Shown one piece after another: positions 26,015 to 34,130 of a stretch of 64,000 nt of DNA. Every line of letters begins with the position of its first letter. Position 1 is the first letter of the stretch. The stretch comes from Viridibacterium sediminicola (GTDB lineage: Bacteria; Pseudomonadota; Gammaproteobacteria; Burkholderiales; Rhodocyclaceae). The notes under the pieces were generated by a model. That model worked only from the letters and a program-made list of their open reading frames with translations, did no database searches and was not told the origin of the DNA. Location of the stretch: NCBI RefSeq assembly GCF_039631295.1, contig NZ_JBDIVE010000010.1, positions 1 through 64,000 of the forward strand. Reading direction: 5' to 3'. The translations under genes were made by a program, and so were the position numbers.

Positions 26015-27067
26015 TTAGCGCCGGGCGACCAGGCTGGCATTGGCGCTGAGGTAGATCAGCGCGAGGAAGGGCCAGAGGAAGTCGGACAGGCGCGTCAGGC
26101 CGTGGAAGTTGAGGAAGTGGCCCTCGTGGATCAGGCGCATCGAGGCGAGCTCGAAGGGGTTCTCCGGCGCAATGTTCACCAGTACGGTCGAGCACAGCAG
26201 GGCCACGCAGGCGGTGCTGTGCTGCAACCAGCCGGGCAGGCGCCAGGTCAGCAGCAGCGCCAGCAGGCCCAGCGCGATGCCGCGCACGGCGCCGGGCGTG
26301 GCCCATTGCCAGGGCTGCGGCGGGACGACGAAGACGTAGTCCGCCAGCGAGCGCAAACCCAGTCCTACCAGCAGGACGATCAGCACCAGCAGGATGCTGC
26401 GCTCGCGCATGCAGCGTTGCAGCAACATGCCCAGGGCGAGCAGATTCATGCTGACGATGAGGGTTTCGATCAGCACGAAGCGGCGCGTCGAAAAGGCGAT
26501 GGCGGCGGGCAGCTCGAACAGCGGCCGCATGTCGCCGGTACCGAACAAGGTGCTGGTCGGTTCCAGCTGGGTCAGCCACCACAGACCGACGAGGATCATG
26601 CCGGCTTCACCGATATGGCCGGGCAGGATGCGCCGCTGCCGCCAGCGGATCAGCGCGCCATCGTGATCGAACATCCTGCCCCAGCGCAGGCCGGCCAGCG
26701 CGCCGAGCAGGCCGCCGAGTGAATTGGTGGCCAGGTCGATGTTCGAGGCGACGCGCGTGGGCAGGTAGTTCTGCGCGTATTCCATGCCACCGCTGAACAG
26801 CGTGCACAACAGCCAGCTGAGCAGTACCGCCAGCAGCGGAGAACGCCGGTAGCGCATCGAGGCCAGCACGCTGAAACCCAGCGGCATGTAGCCCAGCACA
26901 TTGAGCCAGATGTCGGCCAAGGTGCTGTAGCGCGGCCAGGGCGCGACCAGAAAGGCCAGTGGGCTGCCGCCGGGATCGCGCCAGCCGCTCAGCGGATACA
27001 GGCAGGCATAGGCCGTCAGGACGGCATACGAGAAAGCCAGGTAACGCGGCAGGCGCTGATCACGCAT
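26015..27067 (-). CDS. VanZ-family membrane protein
   Basis: 350 aa with about 9-10 hydrophobic segments. The N-terminal half carries VanZ-type features: D-x-x-x-N-x-x-G-Y (DIWLNVLGYMPLGF), SGGMEYAQNYLPTRVASNIDLATNSLGGLLG. The C-terminal half is an additional membrane domain. VanZ-like proteins have been linked to glycopeptide tolerance and membrane phospholipid quality; the role here is unknown. It lies 38 nt after the symporter gene on the same strand. Confidence 0.82.
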   Translation of the reverse strand: MRDQRLPRYLAFSYAVLTAYACLYPLSGWRDPGGSPLAFLVAPWPRYSTLADIWLNVLGYMPLGFSVLASMRYRRSPLLAVLLSWLLCTLFSGGMEYAQNYLPTRVASNIDLATNSLGGLLGALAGLRWGRMFDHDGALIRWRQRRILPGHIGEAGMILVGLWWLTQLEPTSTLFGTGDMRPLFELPAAIAFSTRRFVLIETLIVSMNLLALGMLLQRCMRERSILLVLIVLLVGLGLRSLADYVFVVPPQPWQWATPGAVRGIALGLLALLLTWRLPGWLQHSTACVALLCSTVLVNIAPENPFELASMRLIHEGHFLNFHGLTRLSDFLWPFLALIYLSANASLVARR

Positions 27068-27105
27068 CCAGGGCTTTGCTGCACCAGCCGCGTTGCGGGC
27101 GCATC

Positions 27106-28647
27106 TCAGACGCCGCCATGGCCGGGCGAGCCCGCCGGGCTGACGTGGCCCAGCGGATGCTCACCCGCATGTGCCGTGTGCGGCGCGCCGGGCGCCTGCG
27201 GAATCGGCGGCGTGCGCACAAACTGCGGCAGCAGCGAGAACAGGATGAAGCTGCCCAGCGAGACCAGGAAGCCGACCAGATGCGGCAGCCAGACTTCGGT
27301 CCAGGCCGGCGGCGCATCGCCCGCAGCGAGCACTTCGAGGCTGATCCAAGTGATCAGGCCCAGCAGCATCGACACCACGGCACCCTGAGTCGTGGCCCGC
27401 TTCCAGTACACCCCCAGCGCCAGCGGCACGAAGGCGGCGACCAGGGTCACCTTGTAGGCATTCTCGACCAGGCCGTAGATCGACAGCTTGGAGTTCATCG
27501 CGATCCAGGTCACGACGCAGGTGAACACCAGCACCACGCCCTGCATCCAGCGCAGGAACTGCTTGTCGGTCAGCTCCGGTTTCCAGGCCTTGAGGATGGG
27601 GCGCAGCAGGTTTTCGGAGAAGGTCACCGAGGGCGCCAGCAAGGTCGCCGAAGCACAGCTTTTGACCGCCGAGAGCAGGGCGCCGAAGAACATGATCTGC
27701 GCAATCAGCGGCACTTTTTCCAGCACCAGCTGGGGCAGGATCAGCTGCGGGTCGGTGTCGATGTATTTGGCGACCAGATCCGGCGCGATCATCGTTGCGC
27801 TGTAGGCGAGGAACATCGGGATGAAGGCGAACACGAAGTACAGCGAGCCACCGAGCACCGAGGCCCACATCGCGATGTTCTCGGTCTTCGACGACTGCAC
27901 GCGCTGGAACACGTCCTGCTGCGGGATCGAGCCGAGCATCATGGTGATCCAGGTGCCGATGAACAGCACGATGGCGTCAAGCTTGAACTCCGGCCAGAAC
28001 TGGAACTTGCCGGCGGCCTGCGCATGCGCGATCACCGTGCCGACACCGCCGGCGCTGCCGCCGACATCCCAGCCGATGTAGAGCAGGCCGATGACGATGA
28101 CGATCATCTGGATGAAGTCGGTGATCGCCACCGACCACATGCCGCCGAACAAGGTGTAGACCAGCACCGAGGCGGAACCCAGGACCATGCCCAGCTCCTG
28201 CGACACCGCGCCGTTGGAGAGGACGAAGAAGACCAGACCGAGTGCCTTGATCTGTGCCGCCACCCAACCCAGGTAGGAAATGACGATGGCAAGCGTGGTG
28301 ATCAGCTCGACGGTGCGCCCGTAGCGCAGGCGGTAGTAATCGCCGATGGTCATCAGGCGCAGGCGGTAGAGCGGCTTGGCGAAGAACAGGCCGACCAGGA
28401 TCAGACACAGCGAGGAGCCGAAGGGATCGGCCACCACGCCGCCGAGACCGTCTTGCAGGAAGGTGGCGGGAATGCCCAGCACGGTCTCCGAGCCGAACCA
28501 GGTGGCAAACACCGTGGCGGTCACGACATGGAAGGGCAGGGCGCGGCTGGCCACCGCGTAGTCCGTCGTGTTCTTGACGCGCAACGCGGCGTAAAGACCG
28601 ATGGCGATGGAAATCAGCCAGTAGATGATGACGAAGCTCAGCAGCAT
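27106..28647 (-). CDS. Sodium:solute symporter (SSS family)
   Basis: 513 aa, about 13 membrane segments. YAVASRALPFHVVTATVFATWFGSETVLGIPA and the loop RYGRTVELITTLAIVISYLGWVAAQIKALG are typical SSS features. The tail (about 475-513) is Pro/His/Gly-rich. Takes up an organic solute with sodium; substrate unknown. The ATG at 28647 has AGAGGT 8 nt upstream. Confidence 0.88.
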   Translation of the reverse strand: MLLSFVIIYWLISIAIGLYAALRVKNTTDYAVASRALPFHVVTATVFATWFGSETVLGIPATFLQDGLGGVVADPFGSSLCLILVGLFFAKPLYRLRLMTIGDYYRLRYGRTVELITTLAIVISYLGWVAAQIKALGLVFFVLSNGAVSQELGMVLGSASVLVYTLFGGMWSVAITDFIQMIVIVIGLLYIGWDVGGSAGGVGTVIAHAQAAGKFQFWPEFKLDAIVLFIGTWITMMLGSIPQQDVFQRVQSSKTENIAMWASVLGGSLYFVFAFIPMFLAYSATMIAPDLVAKYIDTDPQLILPQLVLEKVPLIAQIMFFGALLSAVKSCASATLLAPSVTFSENLLRPILKAWKPELTDKQFLRWMQGVVLVFTCVVTWIAMNSKLSIYGLVENAYKVTLVAAFVPLALGVYWKRATTQGAVVSMLLGLITWISLEVLAAGDAPPAWTEVWLPHLVGFLVSLGSFILFSLLPQFVRTPPIPQAPGAPHTAHAGEHPLGHVSPAGSPGHGGV

Positions 28648-28794
28648 GACATGACCTCTGCAGACGTTATGTGTGTGGCGCTGTGGGCGCGCCATTCACG
28701 CAGCAGGGGGAATGCTGCGAGTCCGCAGGATTATAGCTGGAGCCCGGCGGCGTGCGAGTAGGCCGTGGCGGCCCTGCGCACGCCGGTGTGCCGC

Positions 28795-30417
28795 TCAGAG
28801 ACGGTAGCTGGTGACCACGCGCTGCATGCTGCTGGCGAGCGCGTCCAGCTCGCGGGCCGAACGGGCGCTGTCGCTGGCGGCCGAGTTGCTCTCTTCGGCC
28901 ATGCGTGCAATGCGTTCGACCTGCTGGGCGATGCTGGTGCTGGCCGCGCTTTGCTCGCGGATGGCGTGGGTGATTTCGCTCACCATGCCCACCGCCTGCT
29001 CGCTGCTGTGGCCGATCTGGCGGATCGCCGCATCGGCTTCGGAGGCGCGCGTCACACCGGCGCTGACACTCTGCACCGATTGTTCCATGCTCTCCACCGC
29101 CGTGCGTGCGCTGTTGCGCACGGTCTCGACCATCGACGAGATCTCGTGGGTGGAGCTGGCCGTGCGCTCGGCGAGCTTGCGCACTTCGTCGGCCACCACC
29201 GCAAAGCCACGCCCCTGTTCGCCGGCACGTGCGGCTTCAATGGCCGCATTGAGCGCCAGCAGATTGGTCTGGTCGGCCACTTCGCGAATCACCGCCACCA
29301 CCGAGGAGATGCGGTCGCTCTGCGTCTCCAGCTCGCGGATGCGCGTTGCGGCAGTATTCACGGTGTCGGCGATGTCATTGATGTCGTGTACGGTCTGGCT
29401 GATCACCTGCGCGCCTTGCTCGGCCAGCGCGCCCGACTGGGTCGATTGCGTATTGGCTTCGCCGGCGCGTTCGCCGACGTGGGTGATGCTGACCGTCAGT
29501 TCCTGGATCGAGGCGGCCATATTGGACGCCGACTGGCTTTGCTGTTCCGAAGCATGGGCAACCTGATCAGAACTGGCTGCCAGGGCGCTGGACGCCGAGG
29601 CCAGTTGGTGTGTGCCCTGCGAGATCGACTTGAGGCTGGCCTGCAGCTTGTCGAGCAGGCGATTGAGCGCCACCGCCATCACGCCGATTTCGTCTTGCGC
29701 ATGCACCGGTGCACGCAGGGTGAAATCATTGTCGCGTTCGATGCGTTGCAGGGTGGTGCTGGTGCTGGCCACGGCGCGCTTGATGCCGCGTGCCATCAGC
29801 AGGCTCAGGCCGCCGACGATCAGCAGCGCCAGGCCGATGGCGATCCCGCTACCGATGGCGCCGCGCTGCGACAGCGTTGCCGCGCTTTGTTCGGACTCCG
29901 CAGCCAGGCGGGCGTTGTAGGCCGAGTGCGCCTCCAGGGTTTCGAGCAGCTTGTCGCTGAGGCCGGTCAGGGCGCGGCTGTTGAGGCTGCGCACAGCATC
30001 GGGGTCGTTCTGCGTGGATTTCTCGATCACCGGCGCCATGGCGGTGAGGAAGTCATTGAGCGCCTGGCGGTCGCGCGCCAGCATTTCGCGGTCGTGGTCG
30101 TCCGAAATCAGGGTTTCGTATTGCTTGAAGTCCTTTTCGAGGGCCTGCTTGCCCTGATCGACCGCCACCGTCGCACGGCGCCGCGCCAGGGGATCTTCGG
30201 CGGCCAGCACGTGCTGCATGAGGGCGGTGCGGATCTTCAGCGCATTGATTTCCATGCTGCTGATGCTCTGGATGCTGGGAATCATGTCGCCATTGGCTTC
30301 GCGCAAGGCTTTGCTGAGGCCCGAAGACGAATACAGCCCGACCAGTCCGACGATCAGGAGCGCCACTGCGGAAATGCCTGTCATCAAAAGCAGGCGCTGT
30401 GAAATGGATAGCTGCAT
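28795..30417 (-). CDS. Methyl-accepting chemotaxis protein
   Basis: 540 aa. TM1 at about 8-30, a periplasmic four-helix-bundle sensor (about 30-185), TM2 at about 190-212, HAMP, then a signalling domain with hairpin tip DQTNLLALNAAIEAARAGEQ and GFAVVADEVRKLAERT. No C-terminal CheR-binding pentapeptide; it ends VVTSYRL. The ATG at 30417 has CCGGAGAC upstream. It detects a periplasmic ligand and controls CheA. It sits just before the catabolic island, so it may sense the island's substrate; this is speculative. Confidence 0.93.
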   Translation of the reverse strand: MQLSISQRLLLMTGISAVALLIVGLVGLYSSSGLSKALREANGDMIPSIQSISSMEINALKIRTALMQHVLAAEDPLARRRATVAVDQGKQALEKDFKQYETLISDDHDREMLARDRQALNDFLTAMAPVIEKSTQNDPDAVRSLNSRALTGLSDKLLETLEAHSAYNARLAAESEQSAATLSQRGAIGSGIAIGLALLIVGGLSLLMARGIKRAVASTSTTLQRIERDNDFTLRAPVHAQDEIGVMAVALNRLLDKLQASLKSISQGTHQLASASSALAASSDQVAHASEQQSQSASNMAASIQELTVSITHVGERAGEANTQSTQSGALAEQGAQVISQTVHDINDIADTVNTAATRIRELETQSDRISSVVAVIREVADQTNLLALNAAIEAARAGEQGRGFAVVADEVRKLAERTASSTHEISSMVETVRNSARTAVESMEQSVQSVSAGVTRASEADAAIRQIGHSSEQAVGMVSEITHAIREQSAASTSIAQQVERIARMAEESNSAASDSARSARELDALASSMQRVVTSYRL

Positions 30418-30584
30418 TGCAATGTCTCCGGAAAACGATTTACCTGGCCCTTTGGATTTACGGATGCAGATCGGCTTCCTTGAGGCGCTGCGCAGGAAAA
30501 TCCTCCGTATGTGACCGTTATCAAGGTGTGTGGGCGAGGCCCAGCTTGGGGCTGCGGCGTGTCTGTCAAGCGGAAGTTTTCGGC

Positions 30585-30662
30585 GCGTGTTGCGTTTTTC
30601 GAAGCGCAGCACTGAAAAAGCAGCGGCAGACCGCGGCGCCGGGTGGCACTAAGCTGGCGCCA
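30585..30662 (+). promoter_or_regulatory. Shared upstream block, copy 1 (ahead of SDR/amidohydrolase operon)
   Basis: Positions 30613-30634 are identical over 22 nt to 36333-36354, and flanking similarity extends without gaps to an ATG at 30662, exactly matching the ATG at 36382 in copy 2. It contains an inverted repeat GCGG-CAGA-CCGC (30623-30634) and a -10-like TAAGCT at 30650-30655. An activator-dependent promoter is inferred. The ATG at 30662 opens only an 18-codon frame that overlaps the SDR start. Confidence 0.6.
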
Positions 30663-30699
30663 TGTTTAACAAGTGCATGCACCCTTCAGAAAGCGAATC

Positions 30700-31491
30700 A
30701 TGGATCTCGGGCTGAAAGACAAAGTGGTCCTCATTACCGGCCCGGCCAAGGGCATGGGGCGCGCCATCAGCTTGGCGTTTGCCGCCGAGGGCGCCAAGCT
30801 GGCGCTGATCGGGCGCGACACCCAGGCTATCGATGCGGTGGCCGGCGAGCTGCATGCTGCTGGCACCGAAGCCAGGGTATTCGCCTGCGACATCACCCGC
30901 AGCGCCGAGGTGCAGGCCGTGGTCAGCGCGGTGCTGGCCGCCTTCGGCCGCATCGATGTGCTGGTGAATGTGGCCGGCGGTTCCGGCCCGATCGGCAAGA
31001 CCGGCTGGGAGACGACGCAGGAAGAGTTCGACCAGATCGTGCAGCTGAACATGACCGGCTGCTTCAACACCATGCAGGCGGTGCTGCCGGGCATGATCGC
31101 GCAGCGCAGCGGCAAGGTGGTCAATGTCGGCGGCACCTTCGGCATGCGTGGCCGCGCCGGGCGCATGGCTTACTCGGCCAGCAAATGGGGTTTGCGCGGC
31201 ATCACCAAGAGCTTCGCGCTGGAAGCCGGCCCCTTCGGCATCAACGTCAATTGCGTGGCGCCGGGCATGGTCGATGGCCCGCGTTTTCGCGACAAGGTCT
31301 GCGCCAACATGGCCAGCAAGCTGGGCATCACGCCGGACGAGGCGGCTGAACGCCACGCCGCCGATTACGCACTGCGCCGCATCTCGACCGATACCGATGT
31401 CGCCAATGCCTGCCTGCTGCTGGCCAGCGAGGTGACGCGCCAGGTGACGGGCGTCGATCTGCCCGTCGATGGCGGCTGGGCCATGCTTTGA
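30700..31491 (+). CDS. SDR-family NAD(P)-dependent oxidoreductase 1
   Basis: 263 aa. Rossmann motif TGPAKGMGRA near 13-22, NVAGG, and catalytic YSASK with upstream GGTFGMRG. C-terminal DLPVDGGWAML is typical of classical SDRs. Residues 139-167 are identical to those of the SDR at 41836-42627, so the two are clear paralogues. It reads into the cyclic amidohydrolase gene 57 nt on. Likely oxidises or reduces an alcohol/ketone in the pathway; substrate unknown. An alternative GTG start lies at 30673. Confidence 0.9.
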   Translation: MDLGLKDKVVLITGPAKGMGRAISLAFAAEGAKLALIGRDTQAIDAVAGELHAAGTEARVFACDITRSAEVQAVVSAVLAAFGRIDVLVNVAGGSGPIGKTGWETTQEEFDQIVQLNMTGCFNTMQAVLPGMIAQRSGKVVNVGGTFGMRGRAGRMAYSASKWGLRGITKSFALEAGPFGINVNCVAPGMVDGPRFRDKVCANMASKLGITPDEAAERHAADYALRRISTDTDVANACLLLASEVTRQVTGVDLPVDGGWAML

Positions 31492-31548
31492 GGCGCCTCT
31501 GGCACAGCCTGCAGCACTTACAACACAGATTCCATCACAGAGAAGAAC

Positions 31549-33018
31549 ATGCCTATAGTTGATCTCGTCATTCGCGGCGGCAAGGTCGTATCGCCGGACG
31601 CCATCATCGACGCCTCGGTGGCCATTCATGAAGGTCAGATCGTCGCCGTCGGCCACGACGACCTGATGCCCAGCGGGCGCGAAGAAGTACGTGCCGATGG
31701 CCTGCATCTGCTGCCCGGTGCCATCGACAGCCACGTGCACTTTCGCGATCCCGGCTATCCGCACAAGGAAACCTGGGCCACCGGCTCGGCAGCGGCGGCC
31801 TGCGGCGGGGTGACCACGGTTTTCGACATGCCCAACACCAAGCCGGCGACCGGCACGGTGGAAGCCCTGCAGATGAAGCTGCGCGCGGCGGAAGCTTCCT
31901 ACGTCGACTTCGGCATCCACGCGCTGCTCGGTGACGATACCGTTGGCCATCTGGAAGATCTGCTCGAACACGGCGCGACCAGTTTCAAGGCCTTTGTCGG
32001 CAACACCTTCGGCAATCTGCCGGCGCCGAGCGATGGCGCCTTGCTGGAGGCTTTCGAGATCCTCGCGCCGCTGGGCATTCGCACCGTGGTGCATGCCGAG
32101 AATTCCTCGATCATGGCGCGCCGCCAGCAGCGCATGATCGAAGCCGGGCGCATCGACGCGCAGGCGCATCTGGCCGCGCGTCCCGAAGTGTGCGAGATCG
32201 AAGCGGTCAGCCGCATCATCCACTTCTCGGAATGGACCGGCGCGCGCGTGCACATCGCCCACAAGAGTTCGGCCGATGCGCTGTGGCTGGTGCGCGAGGC
32301 CAAGGCGCGGGGCGTCGACATTACGGTCGAGACCTGCCCGCAATACCTGCTGCTCAACACCGATGATGTCCTGCGCCTCGGTGGCCTGCTGCGCCTGAAC
32401 CCGCCGATCCGCGATGCGCGCCACAATCAGCCGCTGTGGGATGCGCTGATGGATGGCACAGTCGACATGATCGCCACCGACCACGCACCGCACGCCATTG
32501 ACGAGAAGCTCAAGGAGAACATCTGGGAATGCGACTGTGGCTTCCCCGGCGTGGAAACGCAGATGGCCCTGATGCTCAGCGAAGTGAACAAGGGCCGCGC
32601 CAGCCTGATGGACTACGTGCGCTGGAGTTCGGTGGCGCCGGCCAAGGCCTGGGGCCTGTATGGCACCAAGGGCGTGATCGCTCCCGGCGCGCATGCCGAC
32701 ATCGTGATGGTGGACATGAACCGCCGGGGCATCCTCTCGCATGGCAAGCTGCAGACCATCGCCAAGCTTTCGCCCTGGAACGGTCGTGCGGTGATGGGTT
32801 ATCCGCTGCACACCCTGGTGCGCGGCCGCTTCGTCATGCGCGATGGCGCGCTGGTCGAAGCTGCGCGCGGCTGGGGCAAGTCGATCAAGGGCGTCCAGAA
32901 GATGCCCACGCCCAAGCCTTTGCATGTTGAGCTGGCGACGCGCAATATCCTCAAGGCGCCCGACAATGCGCCGCAAAATGCGTTGCCGCAGGTCGATGCG
33001 GTGACGCCGGCACACTGA
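31549..33018 (+). CDS. Cyclic amidohydrolase (dihydroorotase/dihydropyrimidinase/allantoinase type)
   Basis: 489 aa. Metal site DSHVHFRDPGYPHKE with His62 and His64, SFKAFVGNT with Lys147 as candidate carboxylated lysine, VVHAENSS, VHIAHKSS, and MIATDHAPH with the catalytic Asp. Family members open cyclic amides (dihydropyrimidines, hydantoins, allantoin, dihydroorotate). HVHFRDPG leans to dihydroorotase-like proteins, while the length and context in a catabolic cluster argue against pyrimidine biosynthesis. Cytoplasmic. Follows SDR 1 and precedes the LOG-type gene by 18 nt. Confidence 0.87.
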   Translation: MPIVDLVIRGGKVVSPDAIIDASVAIHEGQIVAVGHDDLMPSGREEVRADGLHLLPGAIDSHVHFRDPGYPHKETWATGSAAAACGGVTTVFDMPNTKPATGTVEALQMKLRAAEASYVDFGIHALLGDDTVGHLEDLLEHGATSFKAFVGNTFGNLPAPSDGALLEAFEILAPLGIRTVVHAENSSIMARRQQRMIEAGRIDAQAHLAARPEVCEIEAVSRIIHFSEWTGARVHIAHKSSADALWLVREAKARGVDITVETCPQYLLLNTDDVLRLGGLLRLNPPIRDARHNQPLWDALMDGTVDMIATDHAPHAIDEKLKENIWECDCGFPGVETQMALMLSEVNKGRASLMDYVRWSSVAPAKAWGLYGTKGVIAPGAHADIVMVDMNRRGILSHGKLQTIAKLSPWNGRAVMGYPLHTLVRGRFVMRDGALVEAARGWGKSIKGVQKMPTPKPLHVELATRNILKAPDNAPQNALPQVDAVTPAH

Positions 33019-33036
33019 GTCATTAGCGGGGATTCC

Positions 33037-33621
33037 ATGAAATTCAAAAGCGTTGCGGTGTTCTGTGGCTCCAATTTCGGCATTTCGGAGGCCTATGCCG
33101 AAGGCGCGCGTGCGCTGGGTCGCACGCTGGCCGAGCAAGGCATCAGCCTGGTCTATGGCGGCACCCACAAGGGCTTGATGGGTGTGGTGGCCGATGCGGT
33201 ACTGGCCGCTGGCGGTACGGCGCATGGCGTGATCAGCCAGCGCTTGTACGAGCGCGGTCATCTGCACACAGGGCTGACGCGCCACGAAATCACCGCCGAC
33301 ATGAAGAGCCGCAAGGCGCGCATGGCGGAGCTGGCCGATGCCTTCATCGCCCTGCCCGGCGGCATGGGCACCTATGAGGAATTGTTCGAGGCGGTGACGC
33401 TGACCCAGCTGGGCGATCACCTCAAAGCCTGTGGTGCGCTCAACATCAATGGCTTCTTCGAGCCGATGCGCGCTATGCTCAATCACGCTGCGCAAGAAGA
33501 GTTCATGCGTCAGGAGCATGCCGACATGCTGATGATCGATGCCGATCCGTCGTCGCTGCTCGAACGCATGCAGACCTGGGAGATGCCCAAGGTCGAAAAG
33601 TGGTTCCCGGTCAAAAGCTGA
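33037..33621 (+). CDS. LOG-family (TIGR00730) nucleoside 5'-monophosphate phosphoribohydrolase
   Basis: 194 aa. Signature PGGMGTYEE at 107-115 and DMKSRKARM before it. LOG proteins cleave the N-glycosidic bond of cytokinin or purine/pyrimidine nucleotides. Its place in an operon of ring-opening hydrolases suggests it frees a base from a nucleotide for breakdown, but LOG genes are also found singly. Ordinary family length. Confidence 0.88.
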   Translation: MKFKSVAVFCGSNFGISEAYAEGARALGRTLAEQGISLVYGGTHKGLMGVVADAVLAAGGTAHGVISQRLYERGHLHTGLTRHEITADMKSRKARMAELADAFIALPGGMGTYEELFEAVTLTQLGDHLKACGALNINGFFEPMRAMLNHAAQEEFMRQEHADMLMIDADPSSLLERMQTWEMPKVEKWFPVKS

Positions 33622-33696
33622 ACCGGGCTTGCCGAATCACAACACGCCAGCAGCGCGACCACCTGCTGGCCAGTCAAATTGAATACGAGATCCGAC

Positions 33697-34107
33697 ATGA
33701 TACGCATCCGAATTTCCGCCGGTGGTTTTGAGTTCATCGCCGAAACCCACGACGAGGCGCCGCAGACCGTGGCCGCTTTCGTCAAGCTGCTGCCCTATGA
33801 GCAAGAGCTTATCCACGTGCGCTGGAGCGGCGAGGGCTGCTGGATTCCGATGGGCGACTTCAAGCTGGGTGTCGATTTCGAGAACCACACCAGCCACCCC
33901 TCGGTGGGCGATGTGCTGTTCTATCCGGGCGGCTACAGCGAGACCGAAATCATCCTCGCCTATGGTGCCTGCTCCTTCTCCAGCAAGCTCGGTCAATTGG
34001 CCGGCAATCATTTTCTGACCATTGTCGAAGGCAAGGAAAATCTGCGCGCCCTGGGCCTCAAGTGCCTGTGGGAGGGCGCGCAGGAGGTTCGTTTTACGCT
34101 GGCTTGA
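33697..34107 (+). CDS. DUF3830 (cyclophilin-like fold) protein
   Basis: 136 aa. GGFEFIAETHDEAPQTVAAFVKLLP is the opening of the DUF3830/cyclophilin-like family, followed by HVRWSGEGCWIPMGD. These small proteins recur next to amidohydrolases and ring-opening enzymes, but their reaction is unknown. Chosen start ATG 33697; a TTG 18 bases upstream is less likely. Last gene of the 30700-34107 run; it converges with the ring-opening amidohydrolase. Confidence 0.75.
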   Translation: MIRIRISAGGFEFIAETHDEAPQTVAAFVKLLPYEQELIHVRWSGEGCWIPMGDFKLGVDFENHTSHPSVGDVLFYPGGYSETEIILAYGACSFSSKLGQLAGNHFLTIVEGKENLRALGLKCLWEGAQEVRFTLA

Positions 34108-34130
34108 CGGTCTGCGTCGGCGCAGCGGAT

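Noticed and set aside
30644..30658. Sigma-54-like TGGCAC-N5-TGGC ahead of SDR 1
   Set aside because: The spacing fits, but the aligned copy at 36364-36378 does not keep the GG/GC pattern while the rest of the block is conserved, so it is probably chance.
30649..33519. Minus-strand open frame of about 950 codons opposite the SDR, amidohydrolase and LOG genes
   Set aside because: Shadow of high-GC coding DNA; composition is His/Arg/Ala-rich with no motif, while all three plus-strand genes have full catalytic motifs.
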